Positions 1-8,971 of a stretch of DNA of 64,000 nucleotides are shown piece after piece. Location of the stretch: contig NZ_FZOG01000002.1 of NCBI RefSeq assembly GCF_900188155.1, positions 697,845 through 761,844 on the forward strand, given 5' to 3'. Every line of letters starts with the position of its first letter. Within the stretch, counting starts at the first letter, position 1. Under the pieces are notes generated by a model. It saw only the letters and a program-made list of their open reading frames with translations, was not told where the DNA came from and ran no database searches. The position numbers were made by a program, and so were the translations under genes. Origin of the DNA: Pseudomonas segetis. Lineage in GTDB: Bacteria; Pseudomonadota; Gammaproteobacteria; Pseudomonadales; Pseudomonadaceae.

Positions 1-1158
1 TGCCTGGACGGCAGGCTCGGTATACACAGGCAATGGCTCGACCTGTTCACCCAGGCCCTGTTCAACTGCGGTTTTCAGGGCAGCCAATGCCTGTTCGGCA
101 ATACTGGGTTCGGCGCTGAACTCAAGCACCTGGCCACGCCGCGCACCCAGCCCAAGCAGCTTGCTCAAGCTCTTGGCAGACACGCCAAGCCCCGGTTCCT
201 CAGCGAGACGCACGCGAATATCGCCCATGAAACCCTGGGCCAGCTCGCTCAACACCTTGGCTGGCCGGGCATGCAGGCCATGTGAGTTGGCCAGGGTGAC
301 ACAGACCCGACTCCAGTCAGCCGGTACTTGGCCACCCAATGCCTCGAGCACGGTACGCCTTGATCTAGCCTGGCTGAATCTGTCGGCATGTCCCTCGATC
401 AACAGGTCACACAAACGCTCAAGTACCGGGCGATGCGCTTCTCCCAGACTGGCCAGACAGAAGAGTCCCTTGACCGGCTGTTGATTGAGCTCAACGGCGC
501 GTTTGGGCGAAACAAAAGACAAACCTGGCAATTGCACCGATTGCTCACAACCGAGCCACCACAAGCCATCGCCCAAGGCCAGCGGCTCGGCCTGCATCAG
601 CTTGGCAATAAAAGCGGAGTCAACGCAGCCAGCCTTTTTCAGCAGCCGCGCGCCCTGCCATACCAACTCGTCAAAATCCTCCACCGTGACACCCAGGCGA
701 ATCAGCTGGCTGTCGAGCAACAGTTCCTGCGGCGCGCCTTGCAGCAAAGCGACTATGGTTTCGGCTTCAGTGGCTTGGTGCAGGGCCCGGCCCAGGCCTT
801 CATCACTCAGGGCATGGGTGAGCAATTGCAGGAGACGTAAGTGCTCATCAGTCTGCGCAACAATGGCGATAGCCAGATACACCTGCTGGCCATCCCCCCA
901 ATCGACGCCCTGCGGGAAGTGGATCAAACGCACACCGGACTTGATGATCAGGTCGTGGCCATCCGCAGTGCCGTGCGGGATCGCCATACCCTGGCCGAGG
1001 AAGGTCGAATTCTGCGCTTCACGCGCGCGCATGCTGTCCAGATAACCGGGCATGACTAAACCATCGTCAGCCAACCTTTTAGCCAGCATGCACAGTACTT
1101 CGTGCTTATCGCCTGCATTACGACCCATCTGGATCTGCGCAGCCTCTATCTCGAGCAT
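1..1158 (-). CDS. fruB: Fructose PTS multiphosphoryl transfer protein, EIIA-HPr part (partial, left edge)
   Basis: This is the N-terminal 386 residues of the protein that passes phosphate from phosphoenolpyruvate to fructose during uptake. Residues about 1-145 form an EIIA(Fru) domain with the phosphorylated His in MAIPHGTADG (His62). A middle region of about 130 residues follows, then an HPr domain containing NSHGLHARPA, whose active His is near residue 296. The enzyme I domain must lie beyond base 1. The ATG at 1158 is preceded by a strong AGGAGG ribosome site. In Pseudomonas this gene normally heads fruB-fruK-fruA and is accompanied by fruR. No fruR is visible upstream here, where the next gene is a chemoreceptor. 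Confidence 0.93.
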   Translation of the reverse strand, partial: MLEIEAAQIQMGRNAGDKHEVLCMLAKRLADDGLVMPGYLDSMRAREAQNSTFLGQGMAIPHGTADGHDLIIKSGVRLIHFPQGVDWGDGQQVYLAIAIVAQTDEHLRLLQLLTHALSDEGLGRALHQATEAETIVALLQGAPQELLLDSQLIRLGVTVEDFDELVWQGARLLKKAGCVDSAFIAKLMQAEPLALGDGLWWLGCEQSVQLPGLSFVSPKRAVELNQQPVKGLFCLASLGEAHRPVLERLCDLLIEGHADRFSQARSRRTVLEALGGQVPADWSRVCVTLANSHGLHARPAKVLSELAQGFMGDIRVRLAEEPGLGVSAKSLSKLLGLGARRGQVLEFSAEPSIAEQALAALKTAVEQGLGEQVEPLPVYTEPAVQA

Positions 1159-1473
1159 GGAGCGCCTCCTGTATGAGCGTGAATTTAGCGATTGGCAGTG
1201 CGCGAATCAGTCATGAACGCGGACAATCCTGAAGCACGGATGACCGTCGCAATGGCGCATCAGCGCAATCCATGGCGGGGGAGAACTGTCGATAACCAAT
1301 GGCTGGAACATCTACCGCGCGCAAGCACCATCCTACAACAGCTGGCGCGCATTGCCGAACGCCTGCCTGCATGATTGCAGCGCCGAGGTTTAAGGGACGC
1401 GGGGTGCGCAGACATGCCCTGCGCACCCCTGCACTCGGGCAAGACCCGCCTGACGGGGGGCTTGCCCGCCGGT
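1159..1473. other. Intergenic gap between fruB and the chemoreceptor
   Basis: No convincing gene lies in this 315-base stretch. The side next to fruB should hold its promoter, but I could not recognise a FruR operator. The side next to the chemoreceptor stop holds two inverted repeats: a perfect 11-base stem GGGGTGCGCAG/CTGCGCACCCC (1401-1429), and GGGCAAG/CTTGCCC arms around 1438-1469. They may act as a terminator or be REP-like elements, but neither is followed by a clear T run. A 60-codon plus-strand frame at 1192-1374 has no recognisable features. Confidence 0.6.
1401..1469 (-). repeat. Two adjacent hairpins downstream of the chemoreceptor gene
   Basis: The first hairpin is GGGGTGCGCAG, a 7-base loop, then CTGCGCACCCC. 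The second has GGGCAAG and CTTGCCC arms separated by about 18 bases, and its right end abuts the chemoreceptor stop codon at 1474. The position suggests termination or mRNA 3' end protection. The GCGGGCAAG type core resembles Pseudomonas REP sequences. Confidence 0.5.
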
Positions 1474-3504
1474 TCAGACGCGGAAGGCACCAATCAGTTG
1501 CTTGAGCTGCGACACTTGCGCCGACAACTCACGACTGGCTTGTTCGGTATCGCTGGCGCCCTCTGCGGTTCGCTCGCCCGCCTGATTGATCTGCACGATG
1601 TTCTGGTCGATGTCATGGGCAACGGCCGTCTGCTGCTCGGCGGCGGCGGCGATTTGTTGGTTCTGGTCAACGATCATGCCCACTGCGCCGAGGATATTTT
1701 CCAGCGCGGCCTGCACTTTGCTCGACTCGCTCACCGTGTCATCAGCCATTTTATGGCTCACGCCCATTGTCTTCACTGCCGCGCCCACGCCGCCCTGCAG
1801 TTTTGAAATCATCACTTCAATTTCTTCAGTGGATTGCTGCGTGCGCTTGGCCAGGTTACGCACCTCATCTGCAACCACGGCAAAGCCCCGGCCCTGCTCA
1901 CCGGCGCGTGCAGCTTCAATTGCGGCATTGAGAGCCAGCAGGTTGGTCTGCTCGGCCACGCCCTTGATCACGTCCAGCACCTGGGAAATCGACGCGCTGT
2001 CGCTGGCCAACTGATTGATGACCAGAACCGACTGATCTATCTCGCCGGCAAGCCGCTGAATACTGCTGACTTGCGACTCAAGCAAGGCGCGGCCACTGAT
2101 GGTTTCATCATTGACACTGTTGGCGCTGCCTACCGCAGCCGCAGCGCTACTTGCCACCTCCTGCGCGGTCGCAGACATCTGGTTCATCGCCGTGGCGACC
2201 TGCTCGATCTGCCCCAGTTGCCCCGCCACCGCCTGGTTGCTCTGCGCGGACACCGACTCAACCCGCCCAGCCTGGCGCTCAACCTCGACAACCGTTTGCC
2301 CCACGCGATTGATCAGCTCGCGGATTTTCACCACGGTGCCGTTGAACACCAGCCCCAGCTCCCCGACCTCGTCCTGGCTGCTGGCCTTGAAGCTAACGGT
2401 CATATCACCAGTGGCAACCTGGTTCATGGTCAGGCCAAGCTGCTTGAGGCTGGTACGAACCGACACATAGAAACCGCTGTAAAGATAGAAGATGAGCAGC
2501 AAAACCAGCCCCAGCGCTACAGCCATCAGCACCATTCGGTTTTGACTGGCTTGCACCCGCGTTTCAAGACGCTGGTCAAGCAGGCTGACCACGGCATCGC
2601 TTAAATCATAGGTCTTGGCGATCAAGGCCGTGGTATCAGTAAAGAAGGCGCGCCATGGCGCATTGAGCGAGTCGGCTACTACCACTCGATCCTCGAACAA
2701 ACGGATCGCCTCAGGCAGCGATTTCTGGCTGGCATCGGCCAGTCCCGCCAGTGCCGAGCGCACATCCTCGCTAGCGCTCAAGGCCTGCTGGACATCAACA
2801 GAATAGGCGCTGCCGAGGGTTTCCAGAAACTCAAGCAAATCCGCGAAGGTGTTGCTGTCGGCCGAATTCAACAGCCCCTGTCCCAGGGTTGCCGCCCCCA
2901 ATTCGCGCCCCTGGCCCAAGGCCTGGGTCACCTGGGGCATGCTGCTGATCAGCAGGTTCGTCAGTTGGCGTACAGCCCGTTCACTGTCCTGGATCAAGCC
3001 AGCCTGGCTGGCGATCAACTTGCTAAACACGCCGGCCCGACTTAGCAGCTCACGGCCCAGGTTGACTTTACTGCGCAGCGATGGCTCTGCCTCAATCGCT
3101 TCCAGAGCCGCCTTTACCTGTTCGTACTGGGCGTTGAACTCCGCAAGATCCGCCTCTGAACTGACAGCAGGCTGCATGCCAGCCAGATTATTCTCGATCG
3201 AGGATTTAGTCGCGCTCAACTCGTCAGCCAGGCCACTGCCAGTGCTATTACTGCCCAGTTCGGCATCGACACTGAGTAAATTAGCGTAAAGCTCGGCATC
3301 TCGACGTAGTTTCAACGAACTCGACAGCAACTCAATGCTGTTGCGCGCAGACTCGCTCACCTGATATTGACGGTAAGCGTCATGCATCAGGAAGTAGTTG
3401 GTCACCAGCATGGGCAGGAAAAACAAGATACTGATCAAACCAAACTTCATGCCGAAGCTGAGGCGGTTCATCAGAGCGATGGCCGGATACAACGCAGTCT
3501 TCAC
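1474..3504 (-). CDS. Methyl-accepting chemotaxis protein
   Basis: A 676-residue inner-membrane chemoreceptor. A first membrane segment lies near residues 18-38 ([17 protein letters not shown]). A helical periplasmic sensor region of about 280 residues follows, then a second membrane segment near 325-347 ([19 protein letters not shown]) and a HAMP linker. The cytoplasmic signalling domain carries the conserved hairpin tip [20 protein letters not shown]. There is no C-terminal NWETF-type pentapeptide, so it would not tether CheR/CheB that way. It occupies the position of PA4520 next to ampE in P. aeruginosa. The ligand cannot be read from the sequence. It appears to be monocistronic, with a 299-base upstream gap. 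Confidence 0.93.
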   Translation of the reverse strand: MKTALYPAIALMNRLSFGMKFGLISILFFLPMLVTNYFLMHDAYRQYQVSESARNSIELLSSSLKLRRDAELYANLLSVDAELGSNSTGSGLADELSATKSSIENNLAGMQPAVSSEADLAEFNAQYEQVKAALEAIEAEPSLRSKVNLGRELLSRAGVFSKLIASQAGLIQDSERAVRQLTNLLISSMPQVTQALGQGRELGAATLGQGLLNSADSNTFADLLEFLETLGSAYSVDVQQALSASEDVRSALAGLADASQKSLPEAIRLFEDRVVVADSLNAPWRAFFTDTTALIAKTYDLSDAVVSLLDQRLETRVQASQNRMVLMAVALGLVLLLIFYLYSGFYVSVRTSLKQLGLTMNQVATGDMTVSFKASSQDEVGELGLVFNGTVVKIRELINRVGQTVVEVERQAGRVESVSAQSNQAVAGQLGQIEQVATAMNQMSATAQEVASSAAAAVGSANSVNDETISGRALLESQVSSIQRLAGEIDQSVLVINQLASDSASISQVLDVIKGVAEQTNLLALNAAIEAARAGEQGRGFAVVADEVRNLAKRTQQSTEEIEVMISKLQGGVGAAVKTMGVSHKMADDTVSESSKVQAALENILGAVGMIVDQNQQIAAAAEQQTAVAHDIDQNIVQINQAGERTAEGASDTEQASRELSAQVSQLKQLIGAFRV

Positions 3505-3803
3505 AAGACGTCTCCAGATCGAATTATTTTTATTAATTGGTAGTTCTCAGACGGACTACCTTTAACTTCTCACGCGCACTTCAACGCAGCAGAACAGGAC
3601 GATTGGCCAGGCAGCACAATCCATCACACCTGCGAGGGACAATGTATACCTGTTATCGACCTGATTCTCTGTAACTTAAGGTAAGTGACGAACTGAATAT
3701 CGCCTGATAAACGACCACACACTCAGCGGCGCAACGCTTCGCGATCAAGCGCTCAACCGGCCCTTGGCCTGGCAGGTTGAGACGCTCGGGAAGCTGCAGA
3801 GGC

Positions 3804-4640
3804 TTAGAGGAACAGGGTCCACAACGCAAAGATGGCGTACCAAAGAATTGCGCAGCGCACCAGCAATTGCCAGAGCTCATCGAGGCTATTGACCCCAGCC
3901 TCCCCCAGCACGGGCGCAGTCACTTCACTGGCGGCCCTGGCGACATTGGTGACCAGCCGTGCAGCGCTGATATCCCAGCTCAGTAACTCATGCAGCAACG
4001 CCCGGCTGACGCCCACAAAGTTACCGACCAGGCCAAAACTGACGCAGAGCAGCCGAGCGGGCAGCCAGTCAAAGGCATGACGCAGCTGGCTGGCTCGCAC
4101 TTGCAATGCAGGTTGTTGCGAGTGCTCTTCGATCAATGCCAATAGCCGATACGCCAGCGCAACCAGTGGGCCAAGCAAGGCGTACCAGAAAATAACAGCG
4201 AAGAAACTTTGATAGGCCTGCCAGACCAGGTATTGCTGCACATCGGACAGCAAGGCTTCGGGAGTCTGCGCATCAATGCCCAGGTCGCGCCGCGCCACAA
4301 GATAAGCCGACTCACTGTCACTGCGCCGCCAACTGTCGCGAAAAGGCCCCAGCGCGACCCACAAGTCGCCACGCCCAAGGCTGTAGACCACGACCAGCAA
4401 ATGAACAGGCAGGGCCAACCATCCATAGGCAACAGTGGACAACACAGCGAGAACCAGCGCCAGGATAACCAGTGGCAAGGCCAGCATGCCAACGAGCGTC
4501 AACCAGGGGCTAGCCAATTGCTTTTTGTTGCGTTCAACCTTGGCCAGCAGCCGCAACCAGGGGCCATCTTGCTGGACGGCACTGCGCCAGGACGAAAACT
4601 TCTCTACCCAGAGCACCAGCAGTAACACCAGAAAATTCAT
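3804..4640 (-). CDS. ampE: Inner-membrane regulatory protein AmpE
   Basis: A 278-residue polytopic membrane protein of the AmpE (CobD-like) family, known as the partner of AmpD in cell-wall recycling and beta-lactamase induction. The start MNFLVLLLVLWVEKFS is typical of the family. Hydrophobic segments are visible near residues 1-12, 47-85, 145-170 and at the extreme C terminus (LWYAIFALWTLFL). The gene follows ampD by 7 bases on the same strand, so they form an operon. Its biochemical role is not established; a signal-transducing membrane role is the usual proposal. Confidence 0.9.
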   Translation of the reverse strand: MNFLVLLLVLWVEKFSSWRSAVQQDGPWLRLLAKVERNKKQLASPWLTLVGMLALPLVILALVLAVLSTVAYGWLALPVHLLVVVYSLGRGDLWVALGPFRDSWRRSDSESAYLVARRDLGIDAQTPEALLSDVQQYLVWQAYQSFFAVIFWYALLGPLVALAYRLLALIEEHSQQPALQVRASQLRHAFDWLPARLLCVSFGLVGNFVGVSRALLHELLSWDISAARLVTNVARAASEVTAPVLGEAGVNSLDELWQLLVRCAILWYAIFALWTLFL

Positions 4641-4647
4641 ATCCGCC

Positions 4648-5199
4648 TCATTGTTCAGTCAAGCCAGAGCGCAAACGTTGCCAATCAAACGCCGGGCCCG
4701 GATCGGTTTTACGTCCAGGAGCAATATCACTGTGGCCGCGCATGCGCTCAAGAGTGATCTGCGGATAAGCACGTTGCAAGGCTAAAGTCAGGGTTTTCAA
4801 TGCATGATATTGCGCATCGCTAAAAGGGAGTTCATCGGTGCCTTCCAGTTCGATCCCCAGGGAAAAATCATTACAGTTTTCGCGACCGTCAAAACACGAA
4901 ACGCCCGCATGCCAGGCTCGGTCCAGACAGGAGACAAACTGGGTGATGCTGCCATCACGCTCAATCAGGAAGTGCGCGGAAACAGTCAGCGCTGCAATCT
5001 CAGCAAAATAGGGATGTTGGTCAACATCGAGCCGGTTCTGGAAAAAAGCCTGTACATGGCCGCCACCGAATTCGCCTGGTGGCAGGCTTATATTGTGTAT
5101 CACCAACAACGAGATCTCACCCGCCGGGCGCTCATTGCAATTCGGTGACGGACAGTGGCGAACCCCTTGAAACCAACCTGTACGAGAATCCAGTTGCAT
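4648..5199 (-). CDS. ampD: 1,6-anhydro-N-acetylmuramyl-L-alanine amidase AmpD
   Basis: A cytoplasmic zinc amidase of 183 residues that cleaves the peptide stem from anhydro-muropeptides during peptidoglycan recycling. It thereby keeps the inducer of ampC beta-lactamase low. The amidase_2 fold is evident. The zinc ligands fit His35 (LLVIHNISLP), His156 and Asp166 (RGHSDIAPGRKTDPGPAFDW). No signal peptide is present, consistent with the cytoplasmic AmpD rather than AmpDh2 or AmpDh3. It is first in the ampD-ampE operon. A REP pair lies upstream. Confidence 0.96.
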   Translation of the reverse strand: MQLDSRTGWFQGVRHCPSPNCNERPAGEISLLVIHNISLPPGEFGGGHVQAFFQNRLDVDQHPYFAEIAALTVSAHFLIERDGSITQFVSCLDRAWHAGVSCFDGRENCNDFSLGIELEGTDELPFSDAQYHALKTLTLALQRAYPQITLERMRGHSDIAPGRKTDPGPAFDWQRLRSGLTEQ

Positions 5200-5288
5200 A
5201 CAATTTCCTCTAAACAGGCGACTACTCTAGAGCAGCAGCATGACAGGGCCAAGGGGGAAAACCGCTCAAAGCCTTGCGCACCATAAAC

Positions 5289-5364
5289 GGCGGACAGAAA
5301 AGCGCTGTCCGCCCTACGAGATAAACATCATCCGTAGGGTGTGACAACGCTTGGCTTGCCCACC
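5289..5364. repeat. REP pair (REPIN) upstream of ampD
   Basis: The left palindrome is GGCGGACAG, AAAAGCG loop, CTGTCCGCC followed by CTAC (5289-5317). The right one starts GTAGGGTGTGACAA and ends in a TTGCCCACC-type arm (5334-5364). The GTAG heads face each other, the inverted-pair layout of REPINs. The same unit recurs in eight other gaps of this window. Confidence 0.85.
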
Positions 5365-5395
5365 ACGCCACCACAATAAGCGAGCCCCAGACAGC

Positions 5396-5423
5396 AAAAC
5401 GCCCGACACTAGGCCGGGCGTTT
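5396..5423 (-). terminator. Terminator of the first DUF1631 gene
   Basis: The stem is AACGCCCG/CGGGCGTT with a 9-base loop, followed on the minus strand by TTTTGCTG. It lies 22 bases past the stop codon of the DUF1631 gene. Confidence 0.7.
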
Positions 5424-5444
5424 ATTTGAAGCGCTACTGAGAAA

Positions 5445-7739
5445 TCAGCCGTTCTTCAAGCGACGCAAATTCCCGATCACCGACTCAAGCGCACGATCAA
5501 ACAACAGCGCATCATCGAGCAAGCGTATGGCATTGCGCCGAAACTCAATGGCCAAGGCCATGCGCGTTTTCTCCAGAACCTTCATGCCGGTACGGTTCAC
5601 GAAGATGTACTTGCCTGTTGGCTTGATGATCGCCGCCAGCTTGCAACGCAGCTTGTGCTCATCGTCCTCAATAAACTCAACCCAACTGCCCACACGCAGC
5701 GCATCAACCTTGGGCAGCATTTCATCATCGTCCGGCAAGGCGACTTCAGGCTGCGGCGCCTCGGTTTCACCAGGAGCCAGGAGCACAATCTCCTCGACCA
5801 CCTCGACCATGGGCGCTACATCAGGCTCATCAGCGGGTGGCACTTCCAGCAGCGGCACTTCGATCCCGGCATCAAGCAAGGCCTGGTTTTGCTCGCGGGT
5901 TTTCTCGGCCACCGGCGCGGCCATGATCCGCTTGAAACGCTGGAAGGCATGAACGTGCAGACTCTCGAGCTGGCTGAAGAACTCGCTGGTGGCAAAGGGA
6001 TCAAAGGCTGCGCTGGTCATGCCTTCGCGCAACGCCTTGAGCAAGCCCGGCACCAATTCCAGCAAGCGCAGGCGCGCCTCGGGATCGTCATGGGGCTCGA
6101 CGCTCCAGATCAAATCGTCCATGGTCGCCAGCGCAGCATTCCACTCGTCTGACTCAACCCCGTGCTTGAGGCAAGTCAACGTCAGCACGCTGCTCCAGCC
6201 CTCTTGCAGCAAACGCACCACAACTTCGGGCAGCTTCTTGCCCAGCAAACGCTGGTTAAGCGCCTGCTCGACCTGCTTGCGCGCCAACTCGGAACGGGCA
6301 CTGCCCTCTTCCGCATCCCGGGTGCGTTGTTCAAGCAACTCGCTGCGGCGGCGCTCATCGACGGTGAACGCCATGAAATCGCTAAGCAACTCGGAGAAAA
6401 TCTGTGGGTCGTCAACAAAGTCATTCAGCAGACGCTGGACAATCTGCTCGATCTTCTGGAACAGGCTGTCGCGCTGCGCGTTGTCCTGATCGCCCCAACC
6501 CAGCGAGGCGGCAGCAATTTCGTTGAGCAGGCGGCGGGCCGGGTGACTGCCACGGCTGAAAAATGTCTTGTCGAGTACCGCCACCTTGAGCATCGGAATC
6601 TGCAGGCGCGCAATCAGCGCTTTTAGCGAGTCTGGCAAGGTGCGGTCATCAAGGATAAATTCAAACAGCATCGACACCAGGTTGATGACGTCCTCATCGA
6701 CCTCACCCACAACCCGTGTCTTACCGCTCTTGGCACTGGCCCGGCTGAGCAGTTGCTCGAGCTGGTCACGCAAGTCGAACTCGGCGCTTGCCTGCGCAGG
6801 CGCACGCTGCTGCATATGGGACAGCAGGCGCATCAGGTCATTGCTGGTAATAGGCATCGCATCGACCGGCGCCTGGCGCTGGGTGAGCGAGCCGCGAGCC
6901 TGTGACAACAACCCCTGGAGTGCGCTGAAAACCTCCTGTACATCTTGTTCGGCAAACTCACCAGCGACGGCCGAGTGCGATACCGCCTCACCGGCAACGC
7001 CACGGCTTGCAGCTTGCCCCTGGCTGGGCGAGCGACGAACAGGTGTCGATTTCAACTCAGGCAAAATACCTGCCGCGACCAATTGCTGGTTGGCCTCGGC
7101 ATAAAGCTGATCAAGATCGGCCAGGACAAATTTTTCGAACAGCTTGAGGATGATCAGCTTGACGCGAATATCCACACCCAAGCTGGCACAAGCGCTCAGG
7201 AAGTCCGCGCACAAGGAAGCCGGCCCCAAGGGATTGCTCTTGTCATCGAGCTTGCGGCTGATCACTGCATTCAAGCGTGTAGTCAGGTGGCCCAGCGCCT
7301 GGCTGTCACGGCTGAGCACCTTGGCGACCATCGCATCAGTGGCCACCGTCTCCTCAAGCTCATCGTTCTGTACCAGCGACAAGCTGTCGAACGAAACGCT
7401 ATCGAGGGCTGGCGCTTTGCCAATGGCGTATTGATTGAGGCTGGAGAAAGACTCGAAGATGGCTTGCAGAAACTCGCGCTCGACGTTCTTTCGCTTCAAG
7501 CGCAGGTCACGCATGGCCTCGAAAAAGGCATTCTGCTCACCGTTGCTGGTAGCGCGATCGGCCATTTCAAACAGCGTGTCGTCGGCATTATCAAACAGGG
7601 CCTGCAAAGCCTGCTTGAGCTGCAGTGCAGCTTTGTCGCGCAACTGAATCAAGGCGGCAGGCAGCCTCGCCGCAGAGGCAGCGTTGTTCTGCTCCGCAGT
7701 CAGAGGATTAAGGTGAACCACCTTAGCGTCAGTTGTCAT
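5445..7739 (-). CDS. DUF1631 domain protein (first copy)
   Basis: A 764-residue cytoplasmic protein, mostly helical, of the DUF1631 family and without an assigned function. It sits at the PA4523 position between ampD and nadC. The C-terminal 100 residues look like a separate small beta-rich module (RVGSWVEFIEDDEHKLRCKL, then YIFVNRTGMKVLEKTR), which resembles PilZ-like domains in pattern. A long paralogue lies at 21257-23593. The regions DLVGMLFDFILDD and LVSMLFEFILDD of the two align well, as do PARRLLNE and PARKLLNS. The start follows AGGAG about 11 bases upstream. Confidence 0.88.
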   Translation of the reverse strand: MTTDAKVVHLNPLTAEQNNAASAARLPAALIQLRDKAALQLKQALQALFDNADDTLFEMADRATSNGEQNAFFEAMRDLRLKRKNVEREFLQAIFESFSSLNQYAIGKAPALDSVSFDSLSLVQNDELEETVATDAMVAKVLSRDSQALGHLTTRLNAVISRKLDDKSNPLGPASLCADFLSACASLGVDIRVKLIILKLFEKFVLADLDQLYAEANQQLVAAGILPELKSTPVRRSPSQGQAASRGVAGEAVSHSAVAGEFAEQDVQEVFSALQGLLSQARGSLTQRQAPVDAMPITSNDLMRLLSHMQQRAPAQASAEFDLRDQLEQLLSRASAKSGKTRVVGEVDEDVINLVSMLFEFILDDRTLPDSLKALIARLQIPMLKVAVLDKTFFSRGSHPARRLLNEIAAASLGWGDQDNAQRDSLFQKIEQIVQRLLNDFVDDPQIFSELLSDFMAFTVDERRRSELLEQRTRDAEEGSARSELARKQVEQALNQRLLGKKLPEVVVRLLQEGWSSVLTLTCLKHGVESDEWNAALATMDDLIWSVEPHDDPEARLRLLELVPGLLKALREGMTSAAFDPFATSEFFSQLESLHVHAFQRFKRIMAAPVAEKTREQNQALLDAGIEVPLLEVPPADEPDVAPMVEVVEEIVLLAPGETEAPQPEVALPDDDEMLPKVDALRVGSWVEFIEDDEHKLRCKLAAIIKPTGKYIFVNRTGMKVLEKTRMALAIEFRRNAIRLLDDALLFDRALESVIGNLRRLKNG

Positions 7740-8119
7740 AGTTGTCCGTCTCCTGCAGATCGCCCTCCATGGCTGCTATCTCTGCATGCACTCAATCGCC
7801 AGCACTGAACGTCAATACAATGGCGTCAATAATCTATATATGAACGCATTATAGCCATCTAGCACAACTTACCAAGCCTTCAACAGCATCAGGCATGACT
7901 CAGGTCACACATGGCAGCCCCAACTGACGAGCGGTACAGATCACCAGCCAGTTAGGTTCTAAGAGCATCAAATCATCAAATGATTCACTCTAAGGCGCCC
8001 CTGAAAAACTGCAGCCAACCTGACAGAGCCGGCCAATGCCTGCGCCAAACCGGCATTTATAGCTGCAGAGCAGCGAAATCTGCTTTTATAATCGCGGCTC
8101 ACCGAAAATGGAGCGCACC
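7740..8119. other. Divergent intergenic region between DUF1631 and nadC
   Basis: There is no gene in this 380-base gap. It must hold promoters for both directions. A TATAAT box for nadC is visible at 8087-8092. A short palindrome, AATCATCAAATGATT, lies near 7970-7985 and could be an operator. Nothing else is recognisable. Confidence 0.6.
8064..8092 (+). promoter_or_regulatory. Candidate sigma-70 promoter of nadC
   Basis: A perfect -10 box TATAAT (8087-8092) lies 28 bases before the nadC start. With a 17-base spacer the -35 would be TGCAGA, a poor match. The -10 is the convincing part. Confidence 0.45.
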
Positions 8120-8968
8120 ATGCCTAACCTGACCCTCGCCGACCTAACCGCCGAAATCGAGGCCAACGTTCGCCGGGCACTGGCAGAAGACATGGGCAGC
8201 GGTGACATCACCGCCCAACTGATCCCCGCCGAGCGACTGGCTCACGCGACCGTCATCAGCCGCGATGCAGCGGTGATCTGCGGTACCGCCTGGGTGGATG
8301 CGGTATTTCGCCAGGTTGACGACCGCGTGGCAGTGCACTGGCAAGTGGCTGACGGCGATCGCGTCGAACCCAACCAGGCGCTGTTCCATCTTGAAGGCCC
8401 GGCACGCGCCCTGCTCACCGGCGAACGCAGTGCACTGAACTTCCTGCAAACCCTCTCTGCCGTGGCCACTCGCTGCCAGCACTACGCCGATATAGTGCAA
8501 GGCACCCAGATCAAGATTCTCGACACGCGCAAGACCCTGCCGGGCCTGCGCCTCGCCCAGAAGTACGCCGTCACCTGCGGCGGTTGCCACAACCACCGCA
8601 TCGGCCTGTTCGACGCCTTCCTTATCAAGGAAAACCATATCGCCGCCTGCGGCAATATCGACGCTGCCGTCAAGGCCGCACACAAGATCGCACCGGGCAA
8701 GCCAGTGGAAGTCGAAGTCGAAAACTTGATTGAACTGCAAGAAGCGCTGGACGCCGGCGCCGATATCATCATGCTCGACGAACTGTCACTCGATGACATG
8801 CGCCAAGCCGTCGCCATCACCCAAGGCAAAGCCAAACTCGAAGCCTCAGGCGGCGTCAACGAGTCCACACTAAGAGCCATCGCCGAAACCGGCGTGGACT
8901 ATGTGTCGATTGGTACGCTGACCAAAGATATAAAGGCGGTGGATTTGTCGATGCGGTTGGGGTTGTGA
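8120..8968 (+). CDS. nadC: Nicotinate-nucleotide diphosphorylase (quinolinate phosphoribosyltransferase)
   Basis: A 282-residue enzyme of de novo NAD synthesis. It converts quinolinate and PRPP to nicotinate mononucleotide, CO2 and pyrophosphate. The family signatures [28 protein letters not shown] and the late [11 protein letters not shown] are all present. I chose the ATG at 120 bases into row 8001 (position 8120) over one 12 bases upstream. GGAGCG then acts as ribosome site, and the protein begins [20 protein letters not shown] like its P. aeruginosa counterpart. It flanks the variable pilin locus. Confidence 0.97.
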   Translation: MPNLTLADLTAEIEANVRRALAEDMGSGDITAQLIPAERLAHATVISRDAAVICGTAWVDAVFRQVDDRVAVHWQVADGDRVEPNQALFHLEGPARALLTGERSALNFLQTLSAVATRCQHYADIVQGTQIKILDTRKTLPGLRLAQKYAVTCGGCHNHRIGLFDAFLIKENHIAACGNIDAAVKAAHKIAPGKPVEVEVENLIELQEALDAGADIIMLDELSLDDMRQAVAITQGKAKLEASGGVNESTLRAIAETGVDYVSIGTLTKDIKAVDLSMRLGL

Positions 8969-8971
8969 GGC

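Noticed and set aside
1192..1374. A 60-codon plus-strand frame in the fruB-chemoreceptor gap, considered as a remnant of fruR.
   Set aside because: I could not see LacI-family features, and the length and composition are expected by chance.
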